Below are positions 1 to 4,951 of a stretch of 7,710 bases of DNA, in pieces. Position 1 is the stretch's first letter. Every line of letters starts with the position of its first letter. The position numbers were made by a program, and so were the translations under genes. Source of the stretch: an uncultured Lachnospiraceae bacterium (GTDB taxonomy: Bacteria; Bacillota; Clostridia; Lachnospirales; Lachnospiraceae); contig CANOFI010000109.1 of the NCBI GenBank assembly GCA_947565255.1, positions 1 to 7,710 on the forward strand, written 5' to 3'. The notes beneath the pieces were generated by a model, which was not told the DNA's origin, did not search any database, and was given only the letters and a program-made list of their open reading frames with translations.

Positions 1-480
1 GGTTTTTGGCCTGCGCCAGCATGGAAGTTCCTTTACCAGCACACTGTACTGCGTATATTTCGTCATTTCCCCGAACATCTGGAACAATACCCTTTTCATG
101 TAATTGAACAGGGCTACTTAAATACAGATCCCGTTGTACGGGTGCGAAGAGAAGATGATTCCTTTTATCTTACTTACAAGGGCCGGGGAATACTGGCACA
201 TGAGGAATACAATCTTCCTCTTACTGAAAAAGGCTATCAGCATTTATTACAGAAAACTGACGGCAATATTATTTCCAAAAAACGCTATAATATACCATTT
301 CAAGAGAAATATACCATCGAACTGGACATTTTTGACGAGCCCTTTGCGCCTCTGGTTATCGCTGAGGTAGAATTTGAATCGGAAGAAGAGGCAAATGCCT
401 TTTGTCCTCCCGACTGGTTTGACAGGGATGTCACCTATGATGACGCTTACCACAACAGCAGCTTAAGTCTTCGGAAATAA
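1..480 (+). CDS. CYTH domain protein (triphosphate tunnel family), 5' end not resolved
   Basis: CYTH proteins fold into a beta-barrel tunnel that binds triphosphate compounds; bacterial members are inorganic triphosphatases or class IV adenylate cyclases, and small Firmicute ones usually lack a proven substrate. The frame is open from base 1 to a TAA at 480. The family pattern is clear from about base 64: VIEQGYL, then DPVVRVRRED, YLTYKGRG, EEYNLPLTEKGY, KKRYNIPF, IELDIF, APLVIAEVEFESEEEA, PPDWF, DVTYDDAYHNS. These supply the tunnel Arg, Lys and Glu residues. The family start, a Met followed within a few residues by the ExExK metal-binding signature, is not seen: upstream residues read WKFLYQHTVLRIFRHF. 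The frame has no ATG, GTG or TTG before the GTG at 142, which would delete a conserved strand. So the start lies left of the window, or the 5' end is disrupted and this is a remnant. Family assignment is firm; integrity is not. Confidence 0.75.
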   Translation, partial: GFWPAPAWKFLYQHTVLRIFRHFPEHLEQYPFHVIEQGYLNTDPVVRVRREDDSFYLTYKGRGILAHEEYNLPLTEKGYQHLLQKTDGNIISKKRYNIPFQEKYTIELDIFDEPFAPLVIAEVEFESEEEANAFCPPDWFDRDVTYDDAYHNSSLSLRK

Positions 481-513
481 TCCGGCTCTTCTTTTTGCAA
501 ATGCATCTTTCTA

Positions 514-542
514 TTGACTTTTTTTTTCAATTTATTTATAAT
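514..542 (+). promoter_or_regulatory. Sigma-A promoter for the XRE regulator gene
   Basis: TTGACT at 514-519 and a perfect TATAAT at 537-542 are separated by exactly 17 bases in an AT-rich, T-tract-containing stretch. This matches the housekeeping sigma-A consensus at 11 of 12 positions. Transcription should begin near 549, leaving a leader of about 60 bases before the ATG at 610. It is the clearest promoter in the window and makes the regulator independent of the CYTH gene. Confidence 0.85.
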
Positions 543-609
543 ACTTTTACATTTGGTTTTCTGAACGCAATTTCTGGTTTATCTACAGTTTTATCAAGGA
601 GGGGATTTC

Positions 610-1044
610 ATGTCAAAAATCCAGGAGAGTTTTCTGCGCAAACTCCGGATTTCAAAAAATTACACACAAACACAGGTTGCAAAGCATCTTGGCATCTCAA
701 GACAGGCATACGCCTATTATGAACGAACGGCTACCATGCCGGATACCGATTTTCTCATACAGCTTTCCGAACTATATCATTTGCCACTTTCTTATTTTCT
801 TGACGCATATCCCATGAAAAAAGAATCCCTTTTAAAAGAATCTATTCCTTATTATTCGCAAAATTATGAAGCGGAAATGTACCCGGAATTTCTGGACTTT
901 TACAGCAGGCATGAAAATATGAAAAAATATCATCACCTGAACACAACTGAAAAAAAACTTCTTTTTTTATTTCAAAAGCTTCCTGAAAAAGATCAGGAAG
1001 AACTTCTGAATCTGGCATATTTTAAATGCATTTTCCCTACATAG
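610..1044 (+). CDS. XRE/Cro-cI family helix-turn-helix regulator, 144 aa
   Basis: This is a small DNA-binding regulator. Residues about 7-63 form the five-helix XRE domain: the LRKLRISKNYTQTQVAKHLG start, the ISRQAYAYYERT recognition helix, then FLIQLSELYHLPLSYFL. The remaining 80 residues are not a recognised sensor domain; they end in a charged helical tail (EKDQEELLNLAYFK) common in Firmicute XRE proteins, perhaps for dimerisation. The ATG at 610 follows an excellent Shine-Dalgarno (AAGGAGGGG, 596-604), 7 bases from the end of its GGAGG core, and a near-consensus promoter lies upstream. The next gene, a membrane protein on the same strand, begins 156 bases later behind inverted repeats that this protein might bind. 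Its target and ligand are unknown. The DNA-binding assignment is firm; any autoregulation or control of the membrane gene is inference. Confidence 0.9.
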   Translation: MSKIQESFLRKLRISKNYTQTQVAKHLGISRQAYAYYERTATMPDTDFLIQLSELYHLPLSYFLDAYPMKKESLLKESIPYYSQNYEAEMYPEFLDFYSRHENMKKYHHLNTTEKKLLFLFQKLPEKDQEELLNLAYFKCIFPT

Positions 1045-1047
1045 CCA

Positions 1048-1077
1048 TTGACAGCAGACGCTGGCGCATGTTACAGT
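1048..1077 (+). promoter_or_regulatory. Candidate promoter for the TIGR01906 membrane protein gene
   Basis: A perfect TTGACA (1048-1053) is followed, after 18 bases, by TACAGT (1072-1077) with an upstream TG (1069-1070), forming an extended -10 element. It starts just after the regulator's stop codon and would leave a leader of about 115 bases before the ATG at 1201. The -10 box matches only 4 of 6 bases, so this is moderate evidence. Confidence 0.4.
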
Positions 1078-1097
1078 AATTAGCAATAATGATTACT
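1075..1097. repeat. Inverted repeat, candidate operator
   Basis: AGTAAT (1075-1080) and its reverse complement ATTACT (1092-1097) are separated by 11 bases. The dyad overlaps the end of the candidate -10 box and the presumed start of transcription, a usual place for a repressor site. Six-base arms in AT-rich DNA can arise by chance, so the operator role is only inferred. Confidence 0.3.
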
Positions 1098-1136
1098 CCG
1101 ATATTGAACGGCGGAGGCATTGCTGTGAACCCAATT

Positions 1137-1170
1137 AATTGTTGTAAATGTATGTACAATTTAGACAATT
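1137..1170. repeat. Dyad cluster upstream of the membrane protein gene
   Basis: AATTGT (1137-1142) pairs with ACAATT at 1156-1161, and a second ACAATT lies at 1165-1170. An overlapping dyad, TTGTA (1142-1146) with TACAA (1155-1159), sits inside. The cluster ends about 30 bases before the start codon of the membrane protein. It could be an operator for the neighbouring XRE protein or a leader hairpin. AT-rich composition makes chance a live alternative. Confidence 0.3.
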
Positions 1171-1200
1171 ATAAGACGGCACCGGAAAGGAGCGTTTTTT

Positions 1201-1995
1201 ATGAGATGGATGACACGCATATGCGGTATTGTGCTTGCGCTGTGCCTTTTTATAATTTTACTGGTCAGCGCCTTTGATTATTGTATTTATTACCGCAAAA
1301 ATTTTTATAAGGACACCTTCCAAAAATACGATGTGACTTCTTATGCATCCATGGAACTGCCGGAAGTGCTCCGCGTATCTGATTATCTGATTGATTATTT
1401 AAAGGGAAAAGAAGAGACCCTTACCACCTTTCGCGCTGTGGTAAACGGGAAAGAACGGCTCTTTTTTTCAGAGCGGGAAATTCTGCATATGAAGGACGTA
1501 AAAGTATTGTTTTCTTTCGCAATATGGATCCGGCGGATTGCAGTTGGGCTTGCTGCCGCAATTTTGATTCTATTATGGCTGGCATCCCGGTATTTTTGGA
1601 AAAACGGACAATTCTGTTTCCGCTCTCCATCCTCTCCATCTTCTGATGGCTCTGATGCTTTCGAAACACTTAAACCGGACCTTTTCATCCGGCGGACGCT
1701 GGCACGCTGCATCATCGGAACCTTTTTGGTCCTTACAGCCATTGCCGGACTGCTCGGAGCCGTCATAGCCTTTCATTTCAACCAGGCTTTTACTGCTTTT
1801 CACCATTTGTTTTTTTCCAATGACCTCTGGCTTCTCGACCCGGAGAAAGACTGGCTGATCCGTCTGCTCCCGGAAGGATTTTTCTTTGATATGGCTACTG
1901 CTGTTTTTACTGTTTTTATCGGCAGCGTTTTTATCGTTCTTTTTCTCTGCGTCCTGCATCTTTTTGCCATAAAGCACCGCCGCACTCATCCTTAG
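1201..1995 (+). CDS. TIGR01906/DUF1461 family integral membrane protein, 264 aa
   Basis: This is a membrane protein of unknown function. Four hydrophobic helices are visible: residues about 7-29, 102-131, 167-191 and 231-257. A polar, presumably extracytoplasmic loop follows the first. The family hallmark lies between helices 3 and 4 at residues 200-220: FHHLFFSNDLWLLDPEKDWL, followed by LLPEGFFFD. A serine-rich linker (SPSSPSSDGSD, about 142-152) joins helices 2 and 3. The length is slightly above the usual 210-230 residues, mainly because of that linker and the first loop. The ATG at 1201 follows AAAGGAG (1186-1192) at 8 bases. The gene sits 156 bases after the XRE regulator on the same strand and converges on queF. 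No enzymatic motif is visible. Family membership is recalled from the conserved motif and topology; no function should be inferred from it. Confidence 0.82.
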   Translation: MRWMTRICGIVLALCLFIILLVSAFDYCIYYRKNFYKDTFQKYDVTSYASMELPEVLRVSDYLIDYLKGKEETLTTFRAVVNGKERLFFSEREILHMKDVKVLFSFAIWIRRIAVGLAAAILILLWLASRYFWKNGQFCFRSPSSPSSDGSDAFETLKPDLFIRRTLARCIIGTFLVLTAIAGLLGAVIAFHFNQAFTAFHHLFFSNDLWLLDPEKDWLIRLLPEGFFFDMATAVFTVFIGSVFIVLFLCVLHLFAIKHRRTHP

Positions 1996-1997
1996 CC

Positions 1998-2020
1998 CGG
2001 CGGACGCAGCATCCCCGCCG
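1998..2020. other. GC-rich hairpin between convergent genes
   Basis: CGGCGG (1998-2003) and CCGCCG (2015-2020) can pair around an 11-base loop in the 48-base gap between the convergent membrane protein and queF genes. Neither strand has a T-tract after the stem, so it does not meet the criteria for an intrinsic terminator. It might still stall polymerase from both sides or protect 3' ends. Confidence 0.3.
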
Positions 2021-2043
2021 CTGTCAATGCAGCAGATGGAAGC

Positions 2044-2541
2044 TCAGCGGTTATCTATTTTTTCGGGATACAAATCATGCCGGCTCAGGCGCTCCCAAGC
2101 GACATTTTCCCACGGTGTTCCCGGCCTTCCATAATTGCAGTACGGGTCAATGGAAATCCCGCCCCGCGGCGTAAATTTCCCCCACACCTCTATATATTTC
2201 GGATTCATTAATGCAATCAGGTCTTTCATAATAATATTGACACAGTCCTCATGAAAATCACCATGATTGCGAAAGCTGAACAGATACAGCTTTAATGATT
2301 TGCTCTCCACCATTTTTATATCCGGCACATAAGAAATGTAAAGAGTTGCAAAATCGGGCTGCCCCGTAATCGGACAAAGGCTGGTGAACTCCGGACAGTT
2401 AAATTTTACAAAATAATCATGGTCGGGATGCTTATTATCAAATGTCTCAAGCACCTGCGGCACATAATCCTGTTCATAGGAAACGTTTTGATTTCCCAGA
2501 AGGGTAATGCCCTTTGTTTCCTCCTGCGTTCTTGTACTCAT
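2044..2541 (-). CDS. queF: NADPH-dependent preQ0 reductase (QueF), 165 aa
   Basis: QueF reduces the nitrile of preQ0 (7-cyano-7-deazaguanine) to the aminomethyl group of preQ1 with two NADPH, the last free-base step before tRNA insertion. It is the short, single-domain tunnel-fold type seen in Bacillus (about 165 aa). Visible features are SLCPITGQPDF with the thioimide-forming Cys56 and the general acid Asp63, the NADPH-binding ESKSLKLYLFSFRNHG signature (about 79-94), and the substrate-binding His97-Glu98 (DFHED). Each residue lies one position after its B. subtilis counterpart. A Met five codons upstream (2556) is in frame, but it overlaps the GAGGAG site, so 2541 is the start. The gene begins 18 bases after queC and is the last of the train. 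Its presence shows the pathway is directed to preQ1 and queuosine rather than stopping at preQ0. Confidence 0.97.
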   Translation of the reverse strand: MSTRTQEETKGITLLGNQNVSYEQDYVPQVLETFDNKHPDHDYFVKFNCPEFTSLCPITGQPDFATLYISYVPDIKMVESKSLKLYLFSFRNHGDFHEDCVNIIMKDLIALMNPKYIEVWGKFTPRGGISIDPYCNYGRPGTPWENVAWERLSRHDLYPEKIDNR

Positions 2542-2548
2542 ATCAGTT

Positions 2549-2554
2549 CTCCTC
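2549..2554 (-). promoter_or_regulatory. Ribosome binding site that sets the queF start
   Basis: GAGGAG lies 7 bases before the ATG ending at 2539. The alternative in-frame ATG at 2556 overlaps the 5' side of this site and lacks its own, so the shorter 165-residue protein is preferred. Confidence 0.75.
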
Positions 2555-2559
2555 ATCTT

Positions 2560-3240
2560 TTACAACAAAATCGGATCTTTTACTCCGTTCATTTCAAATG
2601 CCTTCTGCCTGTCAATACACGTACCGCACACCCCGCAGGGTTTGTCCGCACCTTCGTAGCAGCTCCATGTCAAATGATACGGTACACCCAGCTCTAACCC
2701 TTTCCTGACCACCTCTGCTTTTGTGAGATGGAGAAATGGGGCCTCCACCTGAAGCTGGCGCCCGCTGCCTTCGTAAACCGCCCGGCTCATTGCAAAGTGA
2801 AACGCGTCGCTGCAGTCTGGATAGGCACTTCCTGCCGCATCGTCACTGTGCGCCCCGTAATAGAGGACAGAACAGTCCTTTGACAGCGCAAAACTTGCCG
2901 CTGCCGAGAGAAACAGACCGTTTCGAAACGGTACATAAGTAGAAACCGGCGTCCCGCCTGTCTTTTCCATCTGCTCTGCATATGACTGTTTTGGAATTTC
3001 TTCGCTGGAATGCTGCAGCAAAGAACAGTTGCTGTACTGAAAAATTTTTGATAAATCCATCGTATACAGTGAAACTTCGTAGTAATCTGCAACTTTCCCG
3101 GCACATTCCAGTTCCTTTACATGTTTTTGCCCATAGGACATTGCAAGCGCCGCTACGTGTTCTTTTCCATACTTTGACACCGCCAGGCCAAGACAGGTTG
3201 AACTATCTACACCGCCGCTCGCCAGCACCAATGCTTTCAT
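2560..3240 (-). CDS. queC: 7-cyano-7-deazaguanine (preQ0) synthase (QueC), 226 aa
   Basis: QueC converts 7-carboxy-7-deazaguanine to the nitrile preQ0 using ATP and ammonia, through adenylated carboxylate and amide intermediates. The N-terminus carries the ATP pyrophosphatase PP-loop SGGVDSST (residues 8-15). The middle has the family segments PVSTYVPFRNGLFLS (about 98-112) and YGAHSDDAAGSAYPDC (about 128-143). The C-terminus has the four-cysteine zinc site, Cys194, 202, 205 and 208 (CYEGADKPCGVCGTC). The length is normal. The ATG at 3240 follows AAGGAA at 7 bases; the gap from folE is 17 bases and holds only this site. The HSDDAAG segment differs from the shorter NAVDYSG-like form of E. coli and B. 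subtilis, which I take to be a subfamily variant rather than damage. Confidence 0.97.
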   Translation of the reverse strand: MKALVLASGGVDSSTCLGLAVSKYGKEHVAALAMSYGQKHVKELECAGKVADYYEVSLYTMDLSKIFQYSNCSLLQHSSEEIPKQSYAEQMEKTGGTPVSTYVPFRNGLFLSAAASFALSKDCSVLYYGAHSDDAAGSAYPDCSDAFHFAMSRAVYEGSGRQLQVEAPFLHLTKAEVVRKGLELGVPYHLTWSCYEGADKPCGVCGTCIDRQKAFEMNGVKDPILL

Positions 3241-3257
3241 GTTCCGCTTCCTTTCTG

Positions 3258-3833
3258 TTAACGAATCTGTGATAAAAGTTCCGGCTCACGCTCGAATCTT
3301 CCGCGCAGAGTTGTCGTAAATGTTTTTGCGGGCACATTTTTTATGCCTCTCGCCGTCATACAGCTATGGCTTGCCTGAATGAAAACTGCTACATCCTCTG
3401 ATTCCGTAACCATCTGCATAATTTCCGCTACATCCGCGCCGATACGCTCCTGCAGTTGAAGCCGTTTGGCCGCCATATCCACAATTCTCGCAATTTTGCT
3501 GAGACCAATTATTTTGCTTTTCGGAAAATACGCTACGGTCACTTTCATGTCATACATTAAAGCCAGATGATGCTCGCAGTAACTGAATGCCTCAATATCC
3601 TTTACCACGACCATATCACGCGAACTGTCCGAAAACCGCATGCCATCTTCAAAGGTTTTTCCAAACCGTTCCGCAATTTCTTCATTGGAATACTGCATGC
3701 CTTCAAATACTTCCTCATACATTCTCGCCACCCTGTCCGGCGTCTCTTTTAATCCCTCGCGCTCCGGGTCATCTCCGAGTGCCTCTAATATTCCTCTGAT
3801 ATGTATTTTGATTGCTTCTGTATCGATTGCCAC
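3258..3833 (-). CDS. folE: GTP cyclohydrolase I, type IA (FolE), 191 aa
   Basis: FolE opens the GTP imidazole ring and forms 7,8-dihydroneopterin triphosphate with loss of formate, the entry step shared by folate and queuosine synthesis. The zinc ligands are visible: Cys86 and His89 in SYCEHHLAL and Cys158 in ASHSCMTARG, with catalytic His156 beside it. IIGLSKIARIVDMAAKRLQLQER (109-131, read around GLSK and RLQLQER) is the conserved core, and the N-terminal DPEREGLKETPDRVARMYEE is typical. The longest frame begins with a GTG at 3842, but that codon overlaps the Shine-Dalgarno AGAGG; the GTG at 3833 is spaced 8 bases from it and is preferred. With that start the gap to the queE stop is one base, indicating tight translational coupling. 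The position between queE and queC points to a dedicated role in preQ1 synthesis. Another folE elsewhere cannot be excluded. Confidence 0.96.
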   Translation of the reverse strand: MAIDTEAIKIHIRGILEALGDDPEREGLKETPDRVARMYEEVFEGMQYSNEEIAERFGKTFEDGMRFSDSSRDMVVVKDIEAFSYCEHHLALMYDMKVTVAYFPKSKIIGLSKIARIVDMAAKRLQLQERIGADVAEIMQMVTESEDVAVFIQASHSCMTARGIKNVPAKTFTTTLRGRFEREPELLSQIR

Positions 3834-3834
3834 A

Positions 3835-4500
3835 CTACACACCTCTTTTCTGCGGGTCCCAAATAAATTTGTGCAGCTGAAGCTGCAGACTGATTCCGTT
3901 CAGCTTTCTTTCTTTCATAAATGAAACCATTTCTTCCGCTTTTATCTCTCCAAACACCGGACTGAAATATACCGCACAAATATCAGTCAGCCCAAACCGC
4001 TCCGCAATCTGCGCTGCCCTTTCCAAATCTTTTTTATCCCCGCACACAAACTTTACCGTATCCTGCGGGAACAGATGCCGGAAATTGTCCGAACACATGT
4101 TCTTTTCCATTCCGCTGGACGGCAGCTTATAATCCATTGTCATGCTCAGATGACCTCTTATATCATCATAAGATTTGATGGGGATACTTCCATTCGTTTC
4201 GATTTCAATTTCCACTTTCTCCTCTGCCAGCTCTTCCAGCAACACTCTGATATCCGGCTGCAGCAGCGGTTCTCCGCCGGTCAGCGTCACATTTTTGATA
4301 CCGCTTTTTAAAACGCAGCCCACAATGTCTTTGCCGGACAGTTTCTGGTATGGCACTCCCGGCTCATTTGCCCATGCGGTATCACAATAGCTGCAGCTTA
4401 AATTGCATCCGGCAAACCGCACAAATACTGCAAGCTGGCCCGCCTTCCGGCCCTCACCGTTAATGCTGGCAAACAGCTCCGCCACTTTATATTCTGCCAT
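3835..4500 (-). CDS. queE: 7-carboxy-7-deazaguanine synthase (QueE), radical SAM, 221 aa
   Basis: QueE is a radical S-adenosylmethionine enzyme that contracts 6-carboxytetrahydropterin to 7-carboxy-7-deazaguanine, releasing ammonia. It shows FASINGEGRKAGQLAVFVRF (about 10-29), then the canonical CxxxCxxC cluster motif in CNLSCSYCDT (Cys32, 36, 39), the SAM-binding GGEPLLQ (75-81), EIETNGS (about 99-105), DYKLPSSG (123-130) and the C-terminal LQLHKFIW with the RGV end typical of the family. The threonine after the cluster (CDT) matches the Mg-binding Thr of characterised QueE. The ATG at 4500 follows AGAGGG, which overlaps the queD stop, at 7 bases; the gap to queD is 11 bases. All features of an active enzyme are present. 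Confidence 0.97.
   Translation of the reverse strand: MAEYKVAELFASINGEGRKAGQLAVFVRFAGCNLSCSYCDTAWANEPGVPYQKLSGKDIVGCVLKSGIKNVTLTGGEPLLQPDIRVLLEELAEEKVEIEIETNGSIPIKSYDDIRGHLSMTMDYKLPSSGMEKNMCSDNFRHLFPQDTVKFVCGDKKDLERAAQIAERFGLTDICAVYFSPVFGEIKAEEMVSFMKERKLNGISLQLQLHKFIWDPQKRGV
3842..3846 (-). promoter_or_regulatory. Ribosome binding site that sets the folE start
   Basis: AGAGG lies inside the last codons of queE, 8 bases before the GTG at 3833. The other possible GTG, at 3842-3840, shares its first base with the final G of this site and so cannot be used together with it. Confidence 0.7.
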
Positions 4501-4511
4501 CGTTCAACCCT

Positions 4512-4919
4512 CTATTTCTCATATGCCGCACAGTTATTGGGCGTCTCATAAACAACCGTTTTTTTGACTGCATGTCCCATACTGCTCATTTTTTCAAAAA
4601 AATATTTCGCAAACCGTTCCGCTGTCGGCCGAAAGGGCACCTCCACCACACGAAACCGCTCGCTTTTTAACGCTTGCATCGTGTTTTCATGCAGAGAACC
4701 TTCTTCGATTATCATGCAGTGGTCCAGCTCCTCTGCCAGCTGTTTTAAATCCTTTTTTAACCTTGTAAAATCAACGACCATTTCCCCCGCATCCAGCTCC
4801 TGCGCCTGCACCTCCACCTCCACCTGCCACCGGTGTCCGTGAAGATTGCTGCATTTTCCGTCATACCCGGCAAGAAAATGCGCCGCATCAAAACACTCTT
4901 TTGTTTTTACTGTATACAT
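4512..4919 (-). CDS. queD: 6-carboxy-5,6,7,8-tetrahydropterin synthase (QueD), 135 aa
   Basis: QueD, a homologue of 6-pyruvoyltetrahydropterin synthase, converts dihydroneopterin triphosphate to 6-carboxytetrahydropterin, losing triphosphate and acetaldehyde. It is a tunnel-fold protein. The zinc ligands are His14 (FDAAHFL) and His27 and His29 (NLHGHRW); the catalytic Cys23 sits four residues before the HGH pair, and Asp66-His67 (ELDHCM) completes the triad. Glu125 in VYETPNNCAAY anchors the pterin. The length is slightly longer than the usual 120 or so. The frame can be extended one codon to a TTG at 4922, but GGGAGGG (4925-4931) is spaced properly (5 bases) only for the ATG at 4919. The gene starts 32 bases after the ftsH stop, with no promoter, terminator or preQ1 riboswitch visible in that gap. 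It opens the preQ1 block. Confidence 0.96.
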   Translation of the reverse strand: MYTVKTKECFDAAHFLAGYDGKCSNLHGHRWQVEVEVQAQELDAGEMVVDFTRLKKDLKQLAEELDHCMIIEEGSLHENTMQALKSERFRVVEVPFRPTAERFAKYFFEKMSSMGHAVKKTVVYETPNNCAAYEK

Positions 4920-4951
4920 CAACGCCCTCCCTGTAAAGATAATTCCACTTC

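Noticed and set aside
1..99. Minus-strand open frames leaving the left edge, including one with an ATG at 99 and one reading GKGTSMLAQA
   Set aside because: Neither has a ribosome binding site, the second has no start codon, and both lie antisense to the CYTH frame; most likely shadows.
470..496. Possible terminator after the CYTH stop (CGGA/TCCG followed by TTCTTTTT)
   Set aside because: The stem has only 4 base pairs and includes the stop codon region; too weak to call.
979..1000. Perfect 8-bp inverted repeat CTTCCTGA/TCAGGAAG with a 6-base loop near the 3' end of the XRE gene
   Set aside because: It lies inside the coding sequence, is followed by no T-tract on either strand, and encodes the LPEKDQEE segment common in such proteins, so it is not a convincing terminator.
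1089..1277. 62-residue frame starting in the spacer after the XRE gene
   Set aside because: It overlaps the membrane protein start in another frame, has no ribosome binding site and shows no family pattern.
1395..1989. Several minus-strand frames opposite the membrane protein gene
   Set aside because: They are antisense to a well-supported hydrophobic protein and are rich in Lys, Arg and Ser, as expected of shadows of hydrophobic coding sequence.
2000..2043. Bidirectional intrinsic terminator between the convergent genes
   Set aside because: The GC-rich stem is real but has no T-tract on either side, so it is recorded only as a hairpin.
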